A DNA stretch of 17,660 nucleotides, from the NCBI GenBank assembly GCA_001662425.1, contig BDDC01001975.1, forward strand, positions 1 through 17,660, in the 5' to 3' direction. Shown piece after piece: positions 7,735 through 15,971 of the stretch. The position numbers and the translations under genes are program-made. The number at the start of each line of letters is the position of its first letter. The stretch's first letter is position 1. Origin of the DNA: Chlamydomonas sphaeroides. Its lineage: Eukaryota; Chlorophyta; Chlorophyceae; Chlamydomonadales; Chlamydomonadaceae. The notes below the pieces were generated by a model. It did not search any database and was not told where the DNA came from. It was given only the letters and a program-made list of their open reading frames with translations.

Positions 7735-10700
7735 ATGTCAGCTCACCTCGCTCGAAAGTTTGACGCGGACGTGCTGCTTGACAAGGACATATTACCGCAC
7801 ATTCTGGAGTTTTGCGAAGATGGCGGGACCTCTCTCCGACCAACTTGCCGCGGTGCAAGGCAGCTCGTGGACTCAACCCAGACGAGCATCAGCTTCAAGG
7901 ATCGCACAGACCAGCCTGACCACGTATTTATTCCTCCTACACGCCGCGTCGGGCTCGAGCAGCTCAAACAGTTCACAGCTGGCGTTCTCGAGCACGGCTG
8001 CCGCCCGCTCGAGGTCACAAACTAGCTGTCGTTCTGCGAGGAGCACGTAGAGGCCACGTAAGTCCGCTGACATGCTACGGAGCCAGGACGCGCGTGCCTT
8101 GTCCGTCATCTCCCCCTCGGACTCCCCTCCCGCGCAGGCAATTGCTCCTGGACCTTCTCATAAACCATATCCCGCCGGAGTCGCGGCCCCTGCCCACGAC
8201 CACCCTCACGCTGGACGCGCGGCTACGGACGGCCGAGGTGGCCGCAGCCATCCGCAGGGCCTTCCCGGCCCTGGCCGAGCTGCGGCTAACGGAGGCCAAC
8301 GAGGCCGCCCTGACGGCTGCAGCGCCGCACCTCTCTGCCCTGCTGGGGGCCAGCAGCAGTGACAGTAGCAGTGGAGGTAGCGGATCTGCCAGCAGCAGCG
8401 GCAGCCTGCAGCCGCTGCCGCACCTGCGCGCCCTGTGGCTGCTCCGGGTGGACGCATTGGGGCCGCTGCGCCACATCTTACTCGGCCTCAGCGGCAGCGG
8501 CAACGGCAGCACGGGCGGCAGTGGCCTGCGGCGGCTCGTTCTGAATTGCGGCAGGATCCCTACGGGGGATGAGCCGCCGGAGCAGCAGGCCCTCGCGGAA
8601 GGCCTGGCGTCTGCCGTAACTGGCCTCACATCGCTTGAGGAGCTGTGCCTCATTGCGCAGTGCGACGCCAACACGCTTATCCCGGAGGTCGCGGGCACAT
8701 TGAGCAGCCTGACGTCGCTGGGCCTTCAGTCTATGTTTGCCATCGGTGGATTGCGGACGCACCAGCTCTCGCACCTCACGCGGCTGCAGCATCTCGATCT
8801 AGACATTACGCCGTACGCCGAGCTGGACGACATGCCCGTTGACGAGGCAGCAGGTGCAGCCCCCGTTGCTCGCGGGACCGCCACAGCCGCAGCTCTTGCG
8901 GCCTCCATAACCGGCCTCACGCGGCTCAGCAGCCTTTCGCTAAACGTGAGCTGCAACGGGGCCGTGCTGCTGCCGGCACTGGCGGCCACGCTCACGCAGC
9001 TGACGTCGCTGGCGGTCGACCAGGCATGCGGCAGTGTGCCCGCATCTGCGCTCGCGCCCCTCACGGCCCTGCAGAGCCTGGTCGCGCCCTGCGCAGACGT
9101 GGAGCTCGTGCGTGACCCGGACCGCCCCGACCAAGCCACGTCGCTCACAGCGCTGTCACAGCTGCAGGAGCTGCAGCTGAACCAGCTGTCGGTGCCGCGG
9201 CCGGCGGAATGGGGTGCCGCTGTGGACGTTCACCTCCCCGGGGCCGACCGCGCGGACGCCCAGCACAGGCCGGGCTGGTTCCCGCCCGCCTGCCACCTGC
9301 CGCCTAAGCTGGCGCGGCTGTCCCTACACGCCTTTATGGAGGGGCCCTTTGCACGGGTGGGGCAGCTGCTGGGCCCTAGCCTGACGCGGCTGCACCTGAC
9401 GCACAGCTCCGCACGGAGCCTGGGCGCCTCGCTGCTGGCCGGCCTGCCCCGCCTGAAGCAGCTGCTGCTGCCGGAGGTCGAGCTGCTGATGCAGGACGAC
9501 ACGCTGGGCCGCCTTGCAGCGCTCACCTGCATCGTGGCCGCCGACCTGTTCGCCGAGGGCGCCGCGCCCACCGACCCAGCCACCGGTCGCAGCGCATGGC
9601 CGCTGCCGCCGTCGCTGGTCGAGCTCGGCATCGTGGGTCTGGAGTCGTACAAGCCGTACCGCCAGTGGCCGGGGCACACGGGGCCGCAGCTGCTGGCCAG
9701 CGTCCGCCGCCTCAGCGGACCGCCCTGCCTGGCCGCCGTCGATGTGTCGTCCAAGGCCACCGGCACGCTGTGGGCCGACGCGCTGGCGGAGCTGCCGGGG
9801 CTGCGCGAGCTTGATGTGCCCTGCCTGGCCGTGCGGCTGGGGCCGGCGATGGGGCAGGCGGCGACCGCCCTCACCCGCATACGCGCTGCCGACCTGCTGC
9901 CGCAGCCGGACATGCAGGCCGTGCGGCGCGTGGCCGACCCGCCAGGCGCGGGCGCGCTGCCGCGCCTGGGCACCTGGGTGCCTGCTGGCGCCAGCATGCA
10001 GCTGCCTCGCAACCTGCAGTCGCTGGAGCTGTGCGGCGGCGTGCAGCAGCAGCGGCAGCAGCAGCGCCTGCGGCAGCAGCAGCAGCATCCCCATCCTCAG
10101 CAGCAGCAGGAGGAGGAGGAGGAGGAGGCCTCGGTGCTGCAGGGCGGCGTGTCGCTGGCGCCGGCCGCCTCCGTCACGCGGCTGGTGTGCAGCCAGGAGG
10201 AGGCCGGGGTGCTGTCGGCGGGCGCGCTGGCTGGCCTGGTGGGGTTGCAGCGGCTCGAGGCGCCCGGCCTGAGGGTGGAGCTGGGGCGCCACCTGGCGCA
10301 GCTCACCGCCCTGACCGCCATGCGGGTGGCAGACATGGTGCCGCCCCAGCAGGTGGCGGCGGAGCACGTGGCGGAGGAGCAGGTGGCGGCGGAGCAGGCG
10401 ATGGCACGGGAGCAGCAGCAGCAGCAGGAGGAGGAGGAGAAGGAGGAGCAGGGGCCAGCAGAGCAGCAGCATGGGCAGGCGGCGCGAGAGCAGGAGCCAG
10501 GCAGGGCGGGAGTCAGGTCGCCACCGCTGCACAGCAATGTGCCCGAGCAGCAAAAGGCAGGGGGCCTGGTCGCGGCCGGCAGCGGCAGCAGCGCCGCCGC
10601 CGCGGCACCCGGCGCTACGCACCTGCCGCCCGGGCTGCAGCAGCTCGTGCTCTGCGGGCTCGGCCCCTCCTCCAGTCCCCCGTGGACGCTGCTGGAGGGC

Positions 10701-12545
10701 GTCGGCAGGCTGGAGGCGCCCAGCCTCACGCGGCTGGAGTGTGACGGCCGCCGGGGCTGCAGCGGCCGGCTGCGGTGCGCGCCGCTGCTGGGCCTGGCGA
10801 GCCTGTGGGAGCTCCACGTCCCGCCGCTATACCTGGTGATGTGCGCCTCACTGGAGCAGCTGGCGGGCCTGACCCACATCTGCGCGTCGGACCTTATCGT
10901 GCCGGTCGAGCTGCTGCTGTCGCTGCGCCCCAGCGCCAGCCCCGCATCCTCATCCGCAGCAGCGTCAGCATCGCCATCAGAGGCGCCATACGCGCGCTCG
11001 CCGCTGCCGCCCAGCCTACAGCAGCTGCGCTTCCGCAGCTTCCCCCAGTGGCGGCCGCCGCTGGCCGACAGGCAGATGGCCTGGCTGCGCGCCGCGCCGC
11101 CGCCGGGGTTGCTGGAGGACTTGCGGCGCAGGTCTCGCTGCCCCGAGTTCGTGCTGCCCAGCCGGCAGGCGGTGCTCGCAGAGGCCGAGCGCGCGTCGAG
11201 CGCTCCGCTAGCGGTCCAGGAGGCCGAGGCAGCCATCGCGGGCGCTGTCCGCTTCCTGGCACAGGTCCTGACCGAGCCGCCGTCGCAGGTGACCGTGACG
11301 GCGCGGCAGAATGACGGGCCGTCGAGGCTGCGCTCCCATTTCGACAGCACCTGCAGGGATGTCCCACCCGCCGCCGAGGTGGCTGTCCGCGGCAGCTCAC
11401 CGGGCACCGGTGCGGCGGGTGCCGGCGGCGGCAGCGGCAGCGCCGGCGGCGGCAGCGGCGGCGCCGGCGGCGGCAGCGGCAGCGCGCTGGGCGGCTGGCT
11501 GCGCGAGATCGCGACGCTCAAGGTGAGGCGCTGGCTGGGCTGCCAAGATGACCTGGCACAAGGTACACAGCACGCTGTCAGCCCCCCACGCTGCTCCTAG
11601 TCCGCCGGCGCCAGCTGCTGCCGCAGCGTGCCCCACGCCCCGCCGCCCACGTCGTACGCCGCATGTTGCAGCTGGCGCGGCGCAGCCCTCGTTCGTCTCC
11701 GCTCCCGGTGCTCGCTTGCCACCCACTGCCTCGCGCCCTCGTCGCTCGTCTGCCCCTCCACCCGCCCTCCACCCTCCAGCCCGCCCAGCTGCGGCTGTAC
11801 GGCATGGTACTTGGGCCCGAGGACCTGGAGGCGCTGGGCAGCTGGCTGCCGGGGCTGCAGGTGGGCGGCGGCGGGAGGCGGGCGGGGGGAGGGGTGCCTG
11901 AGAGGCGGTGGCGGACTGGCGGGCGAGTGGCTGTGTGGGAGGGCCGAGGCCGAGGTAGGGCGGGGGCCGGCAGCCCACTGGCTTACGTGGGGGCGGCGCT
12001 GGGCGGGCGGCCAGGGCAGCGAGGGACCAGAGCCCGCAGGGGGCCAGCCGAGGTGGCAGGCGGCACCCACCGCCGCCTGCGACCGCGCGCACTGCATGCC
12101 CCGCACTGCCCCGCTGGACCCCACCGCGCACCCCACCCCGGCCCCATCGCGCCCCACGCACCGCGCCTCCGCACCGCAGCACCTGGAGTGGCATGCCCAG
12201 CTGGTCCGTCCGCCCTCGCAAGCCCTGCTGCTGGCCGTGGTCGCCGCCTGGCGCCGCACGCGCTGCTGTCGCTTTCTTACCCCACCGCCCGCGCCCACTC
12301 CTCGTGCCGCCGCGCCGCCGGGCTTCCGCAGGCTGCGGCTGGGGTGGGAGGCCAGCCGGCCGATACAGGCGCTGCCGCAGGCGCTGGCGGCGCTGGCGGT
12401 TGAGGTGGCGCAGGGCCTGGCGGCGGCCGGCCGCGACCCGGGCTTGGTGGAGGCGCAGGCCTGGCGGCCAAGCGTTTGCGAGCGGTTAGAGATGCAGGCG
12501 GCCCGCGGTGGCGGTGGCGGTGGCGGTGGCGGCGGTGGCGGCTGA
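7735..12545 (+). CDS. F-box-like leucine-rich-repeat protein, interrupted by an in-frame TAG
   Basis: Four exons are inferred: 7735-8057, 8138-11522, 11789-11860 and 12180-12545, ending in TGA. Donors are GTAAGT, GTGAGG and GTGGGC, and acceptors are CGCGCAG, CGCCCAG and CACCGCAG. The phases fit, for 1,382 codons. Residues 16-50 (DKDILPHILEFCEDGG, SLRPTCRGARQLVDS) resemble the F-box-like N-terminus of volvocine LRR proteins. F-box proteins recruit substrates to SCF ubiquitin ligases, so that role is a family inference. Codon 97 is TAG (8023-8025). The frame continues as LSFCEEHVEAT and joins exon 2 at QLLLDLLINH. Exon 2 holds LRR-like units (GLTSLEELCL, HLTRLQHLDLD, GLTRLSSLSLN) at about residues 260-460. 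A two-part supermodule then recurs at about 500-1080. Q/E-rich inserts lie at about 735-765 and 845-880, and a Gly/Ser linker near 1200. The 24-codon exon 3 is about one LRR long. Exon 4 may be split further, since CTTCCGCAG at 12323-12331 looks like an acceptor but breaks the frame. The protein ends in poly-Gly. Confidence 0.75.
8023..8025 (+). other. In-frame TAG inside exon 1 of the F-box/LRR gene
   Basis: The stop falls between RPLEVTN and LSFCEEHVEAT in one frame, 32 bases before the GTAAGT donor. The split ACG codon across the intron then leads directly into QLLLDLL. The nearest alternative donor upstream (GAG|GTCACA at 8013/8014) would remove the stop but put exon 2 in the wrong frame. 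As written, the product is a 96-residue F-box fragment. Confidence 0.8.
10045..10480 (+). repeat. CAG/GAG trinucleotide tracts coding Gln/Glu-rich inserts
   Basis: Two blocks, about 10045-10128 and 10348-10480, are built of CAG, CGG, GAG and GCG codons. They encode runs such as QQQRQQQRLRQQQQ, EEEEEE and EQQQQQEEEEKEE, with a repeated QVAAE/HVAEE motif between. They interrupt the leucine-rich region between supermodules and probably form exposed loops or short coiled coils. Length polymorphism is likely. Confidence 0.85.
11861..12179 (+). other. Last inferred intron of the F-box/LRR gene (319 bp)
   Basis: It runs from CTGCAG|GTGGGC to CACCGCAG. The first half is G-rich and the second half C-rich, as is common in introns of this kind of genome. 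No embedded element is recognised. Confidence 0.55.
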
Positions 12546-12722
12546 GGTAGTTGGTGCGTGGTAATGGCGACGTGTTCACGGGTTTGGCACAGCGGGGGAG
12601 AAGACGCAAGGGGTGTTGTCACGGCGTGTGGTGTCGTGCTGGGTGCCAACGTCCTGCGCTTTCTTGTGCCTGTCGCATTCATGTTGCATGCTGTATGAGA
12701 ACCGTTGCGCCAGGTTGCATGC

Positions 12723-12779
12723 ACACAACAACACCAACACCAACAACACCAACGACACCAACGACAACAACAACAACCA
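12723..12779 (+). repeat. AAC/ACC-type microsatellite
   Basis: An imperfect run of ACA, ACACCA and ACGACA units (for example CAACACCAACACCAACAAC) covers 57 bp. Confidence 0.9.
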
Positions 12780-12822
12780 GTTGGCGTCGCGCATGGCGAG
12801 CTGCTGTCGCGGCGCTGAATGT

Positions 12823-12912
12823 GCTGGGTCCTGTCCCTGTGTGGCGTTGATGGCTGAGTCCTCTCTCTATGCGGCGTTGATTGCTGGGTCCTGTCTCTAT
12901 GCGGCGTTGGCT
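12823..12912 (+). repeat. Tandem repeat, 3 copies of a 30-bp unit
   Basis: Copies at 12823-12852, 12853-12882 and 12883-12912 share GCTG(G/A)GTCCT, then CTATGCGGCGTTG in copies 2 and 3. Copy 1 is the most diverged. Confidence 0.93.
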
Positions 12913-13094
12913 GTTGCTGACGGGGAGGCCCCACAATGCGGCGCTATTGCTCATACCCACCGTGAGGTGCGCAGGCAGGCGGGCTGGCGGCAGGTTTGTG
13001 TTTCTTGATAAGTAGAGTTGGTGTGTACTCCCCGCAGGCCCAGGGCCGGAGCGCAAGGCGCTGTGTACAAGATGTAGGTAAAGGACCGCACACA

Positions 13095-13168
13095 TTGATA
13101 GTCACGTGCCGAGATGGCGTGTGTGTTCACGTTGATAGTCACGTGCCGAGATGGCGTGTGTGTTCAAG
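13095..13168 (+). repeat. Tandem repeat, 2 copies of a 37-bp unit containing CACGTG
   Basis: Copies at 13095-13131 and 13132-13168 differ only near the last bases. Each contains TTGATAGTCACGTGCCGAGA, and thus a CACGTG palindrome. The second copy overlaps the start of the 27-bp dispersed element at 13160. Confidence 0.95.
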
Positions 13169-13186
13169 TGTTAAGTAGAACAGAGT
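13160..13186 (+). repeat. Dispersed 27-bp element, copy B
   Basis: It begins GTGTTCAAGTGTTAAGTAGA and agrees with copies A and C at 23 of 27 positions. It directly follows the 37-bp tandem, whose unit shares its first bases. Confidence 0.75.
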
Positions 13187-13391
13187 GTGCTCGCGGAGCC
13201 GCGTGGGTTGTGTTGTACGGCAATCCCTCCCGGCACGGAGATCATGTACAGTACGCCAGCCTGGGCCCGGGCGGTCTCGCTCGCGGTACGTCCTGGAAAG
13301 TGACGGATGGACAGCAATGCGCCGGGCTGGCGCCCGGCTGTGTGCGGCCCGGGGCGGCGGCGGCTGCCGCCCGCGCCGCTGGCCGCTGCAG

Positions 13392-13889
13392 CCGCCGAGG
13401 GCGCTCCGGGAGCTCGTGCTGCAAGCCCGCGACCAGGGCCGCAGCGAGCTCGGACCGGCGGCCGCGGTGCGCGGGGCCATCGCAGGGTCGTCGGGCCTCG
13501 ACGCAGGCGCTTGGCTCGCAACTGTGCTGCTGGTGCTGGCTTGGACACGGCTTGGGCACGACGGCGGGGTGGCATCTGGGGTAGTGGCGGCGGTAGGTTG
13601 CGGGTGCCACCGGCAGCGCTGTGCTGTGTCCTTGGCGCGGAGCCGGCCGCTCACCTCTGCAACGCTGGCTCCGCGCCGAGACTTGCAAGACCTGGCCTCC
13701 CTTTTGTCGCTTGTCGGCATTGGACTGACAGAGGACGGTGTGTCAGTTGCGTGCACGGTCAGGGTTGCGGGGCGGTTGGTGCGGCGTGGCTGGCTTAGCG
13801 TTGCGGCTGGCTTTGGCATCCATCCGATCAACGTAGGCGCAATGCTACAGCTGCGGCGTGTGCGTTGCATGCCGTGTGCTCACTTTTAA
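13392..13889 (+). CDS. Possible exon of an unidentified gene (weak)
   Basis: After a possible acceptor (GCCGCTGCAG, ending 13391) an open frame runs to a stop at 13887-13889. Its first 60 codons are coding-like: ALRELVLQARDQGRS, then LGPAAAVRGAIAG and WLATVLLVLAW with G/C-ending codons. The later part is less convincing, with mixed codon use and no recognisable domain. It may be a decayed exon, or chance openness in GC-rich DNA. No partner exon or start was found. Confidence 0.22.
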   Translation, partial: PPRALRELVLQARDQGRSELGPAAAVRGAIAGSSGLDAGAWLATVLLVLAWTRLGHDGGVASGVVAAVGCGCHRQRCAVSLARSRPLTSATLAPRRDLQDLASLLSLVGIGLTEDGVSVACTVRVAGRLVRRGWLSVAAGFGIHPINVGAMLQLRRVRCMPCAHF

Positions 13890-13926
13890 TGATAAGCATC
13901 AAGAGTAACACGCACGCGTCGTGTCT

Positions 13927-13953
13927 GTGTTCAAGTGTGAAGTAGAACTGAAC
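13927..13953 (+). repeat. Dispersed 27-bp element, copy C
   Basis: It begins GTGTTCAAGTGTGAAGTAGA, preceded by AGTAACACGCACGCGTCGTG and followed by CACACATGTGTGTG. Copy A has a similar preceding AGTAACGTCAC and following TGTGTGTG, so the repeated element may be about 60-70 bp long. Confidence 0.75.
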
Positions 13954-14601
13954 GCCACACATGTGTGTGAGGACCATGTTGCAGCGGCTGGTGGTTGGAA
14001 CGCTGAATGTCACAGGACGTAATCGCGAAGTAGTAGTGTGCGGACAAGGTAATGCTCGAGATGGCAGGAGAGCAATCCGGGAGCACCGCGAGTGGCTGAC
14101 CAGATTCCTGGCACCGGGCATGCGCCCAAGGTGCACTGGCAGAGCCGTGGGATGGAGGTGTCCCCTCAAGAGTGCGACGCCCGGTGGGTGGCCGCCCCCC
14201 GAACCGCGCTGTGCCAATGACACGTTGTGTCACGACATGAGTGCCTCATATCCCCTCCATTGGGTGGGTGCACCATGACGCATCATGTGGGATGTAATTA
14301 GAGTGCGGCTGGGAGCAGTCGGTGCCCGGGTGGCCCAGCACTGAGCAGCCCGTGTCCGCCCGCCGCACAACCCCTACTCCGCACGGACACCGCATGTACA
14401 GACCACAGTGGGACAAGTCAACCTCACGCGGCAGGTCACAGGCTCTTCTTGGCGAGGGAGGCTCTCCTCCCTGCTCTCGGCTTCATGGTTCTTTTGACAG
14501 CCTTCTCCCAAGCCTCGGCTGCAACCCTAACCTAGGCTTACGCGCCATGTGCTCTTGCCCCGCCCTGAGTGACAGCAGGGCGTCCTCCTGGGTCCTCGCA
14601 G

Positions 14602-14800
14602 GCCCTCGCGATCGCTGGCGGCCGCGACGTGGCACGTGACGTGGCACGAGCTCGACGGGCCGGCGCAAGAGCACCCAGTTTGCCCACTACGCAGCGGGCG
14701 CTACCTTGGTTTCAAGGATCCATTTCAAGTTCTTATATATGACGTGGGCTCGCAAGGATCTCCTGGACCCACGGCCGGCAAGCGCGCATCCTTGGCGTGA
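14602..14800 (+). CDS. Possible terminal exon without a start codon (unidentified)
   Basis: After CTGGGTCCTCGCAG (ending 14601) an open frame reads AAATWHVTWHELDGPAQEHP, then SGRYLGFKDPFQVLIYDV, and stops at TGA 14798-14800. It has no ATG, so it would have to be a downstream exon. The amino-acid composition is varied and protein-like, unlike the repeat-derived frames nearby, but no upstream exon in phase was identified. GAC|GTGGGC at 14752/14753 could be a donor instead of reading on to the stop. I do not recognise the family. Confidence 0.28.
14626..14649 (+). repeat. Tandem 12-bp repeat with CACGTG
   Basis: GACGTGGCACG(T/A) occurs twice, at 14626-14637 and 14638-14649. CACGTG spans 14633-14638. 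In the open frame at 14602-14800 it gives the repeated TWH residues. It could equally be an ACGT-core regulatory site. Confidence 0.8.
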
Positions 14801-14825
14801 AAGCTTGCCCAGCGCGCTCCCAGCG

Positions 14826-15197
14826 ATGGCTTTGCAACTTTGTTTCCGCACGCTCTCCGGCGACCAGGAGGCATCGCATATCATACAGCATCTTGCTTGC
14901 CATTCCGTGTCGAAGCTCGCGTTGTGCGTGGAAACCGAGCCGCACTATCAGTTTCAAATGCGGTCCGCGGTTGAGTTTCTGAGAAGTTCCATATTCACCC
15001 CTTTGGTTATGAGCCGGCACAATTGGGCAGCGCCAGAGCGCTGCGGCAATTATTGTGTTGCAAAGGGGCGGGCGCTGCAAGGCTCCTGCAGGTTTGTGGG
15101 GCGGCGGTTTCAAGGCACAGCCGGAATTCATTACTCACGCGTGCTGCAGCCGGCCGAGCCGTGCCGAGCGCAGCCTCCACGCAACGCGAGGGTCTAG
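14826..15197 (+). CDS. Possible small protein or first exon (unidentified)
   Basis: An ATG at 14826 opens 123 codons ending in TAG at 15195-15197. The first 60 residues (MALQLCFRTLSGDQEASHII, LACHSVSKLALCVETEPHYQ) are protein-like; the last third is Arg/Ala-rich and less so. Codon use is less G/C-ending than in the two large genes. TTATATAT at 14733-14740 lies 86 bases upstream of the ATG and could be a TATA box, but it also falls in the frame at 14602-14800. An in-frame ATG at 14706 is upstream of it. TGCAG|GTTTGT at 15091/15092 could be a donor. The function is unknown. Confidence 0.25.
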   Translation: MALQLCFRTLSGDQEASHIIQHLACHSVSKLALCVETEPHYQFQMRSAVEFLRSSIFTPLVMSRHNWAAPERCGNYCVAKGRALQGSCRFVGRRFQGTAGIHYSRVLQPAEPCRAQPPRNARV

Positions 15198-15232
15198 CCT
15201 CCACGCACGGGCCTCACTGTAATCTAAGCCGC

Positions 15233-15529
15233 TCAGCGCCAGGACGCGCCGCAATCGGACGTCCGGACCCTGGGCCACGCGGCAACCCCCAGCGCCTCAA
15301 ACCCCTCACAGTGCCCGGAGGTGCGGATCAGCTCCGGGGGCTTCACCACACTTCGCGCATCGCATTTTCGCACGAGGCAGTTCCAGAGGCGGCGCAGCGG
15401 CCTGTCGAATACCCACTTGAAGCCTCCATGCCAAACCCGCAAACTCGTTGAAGACAGGCCGCCGCATGGGCGCAGTGTGCCGATACGCCCACGCCAGAGG
15501 CCATTCCACATGCGCCGCAGGGCCGCCAC
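15233..15529 (-). CDS. Possible small protein, minus strand (weak)
   Basis: 98 codons from ATG at 15529 down to a stop at 15233. The sequence is Trp/Arg/Leu-rich (MAALRRMWNGLWRGRIGTLR, VVKPPELIRTSGHCEGFEAL). There are no domains I know. The plus strand is also open across the same stretch, so coding direction is not settled. It could be a remnant of a repeat-borne or LRR-like gene. Confidence 0.2.
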   Translation of the reverse strand: MAALRRMWNGLWRGRIGTLRPCGGLSSTSLRVWHGGFKWVFDRPLRRLWNCLVRKCDARSVVKPPELIRTSGHCEGFEALGVAAWPRVRTSDCGASWR

Positions 15530-15590
15530 ATTGGGCGGCTGGGCGGGCGGCGGCCAGGGCCAGGCAGGGGTGCTATCTTATTTTTCCGGA

Positions 15591-15971
15591 ACCGATTAGG
15601 CCATCGGTCGGCTCCTATCCCAGGGCCTCCTGACCGATCCATGGCAACGGTCGAGGGCCGCTTCGTGGGCCCATGACCGATGATCATGGTACTGGCGACA
15701 AAATCCCTTAGCCCTGCAGGCGCCCCAACGCCCCCAGCTGGCACGTCCGTCACCCTTTAGGCGGTTCAATGGGCAGCGTGGGCGCGTGTCTTAACGCCGT
15801 TGCCCTCCTGGTTACCCTCCTGGTTACCCTCCTGGTTGCCCTCCTGATAAGCAGTAGAAGGCGCCAAAAAGGCAGGTTCCGTCAAACTACCGATTTTTGG
15901 CATCGGTCCGACGCAACCCGTGCGTGCTTCTGACCGATGAACCCCATCGGTCGTGGCCTCAGATGACCGAT
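15591..15971. repeat. Two-copy module of ACCGAT/ATCGGT motifs
   Basis: Copy 1 (15591-15681) and copy 2 (15889-15971) show the same order: ACCGAT, a 6-7 bp gap, ATCGGTC, about 22 bp, TGACCGAT, about 9 bp, CGGTCG, a gap, then ATGACCGAT. Equivalent motifs are 298-300 bp apart, the last one 290. The spacers differ widely. Adjacent motifs are inverted and can form 6-7 bp stems, the best being GACCGAT/ATCGGTC at 15932-15952. There are nine exact ACCGAT or ATCGGT hexamers in 381 bp. Confidence 0.85.
15803..15850 (+). repeat. Tandem repeat, 4 copies of a 12-bp unit
   Basis: CCCTCCTGGTTA occurs at 15803-15814 and 15815-15826, then CCCTCCTGGTTG at 15827-15838 and CCCTCCTGATAA at 15839-15850. It lies between the two copies of the ACCGAT module. 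Confidence 0.95.

Larger units (their letters stand above)
12546..14601. other. Gene-poor stretch with satellites and dispersed elements
   Basis: The first part should be the 3' UTR of the F-box/LRR gene, yet the first TGTAA on the plus strand is at 14293-14297, about 1.75 kb further on. The stretch holds an AAC/ACC microsatellite, a 30-bp by 3 tandem, a 37-bp by 2 tandem, and copies B and C of the 27-bp element. A weak coding-like frame lies at 13392-13889. From 13954 to 14601 I see no convincing gene; a frame at 13961-14278 is open but has no supporting features. Confidence 0.6.

Noticed and set aside
8023..8025. TAG read as glutamine through a variant genetic code
   Set aside because: Variant codes of this type are known in some ulvophyte algae but not in volvocine algae, and the large gene appears to end at a TAG (7468-7470).
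11523..11600. Read-on of the LRR frame to a stop at 11598-11600
   Set aside because: A GTGAGG donor at 11523 follows AAG, codon character is lost after it, and two further LRR-like exons continue in phase.
12332..12545. Separate last exon starting at 12332
   Set aside because: The acceptor looks good, but neither donor at 12236 nor 12239 nor the exon ending at 11860 gives the right phase. A single exon from 12180 keeps frame and reads as LRR (PGLQHLEWHAQL).
14733..14740. TTATATAT as a firm TATA box
   Set aside because: It lies inside another coding-like frame (V-L-I-Y-D) and the downstream gene is itself doubtful, so it is mentioned only as a possibility.
15591..15971. CRISPR array
   Set aside because: The repeats are only 6-8 bp, alternate in orientation, and the spacers are irregular; the setting is eukaryotic.
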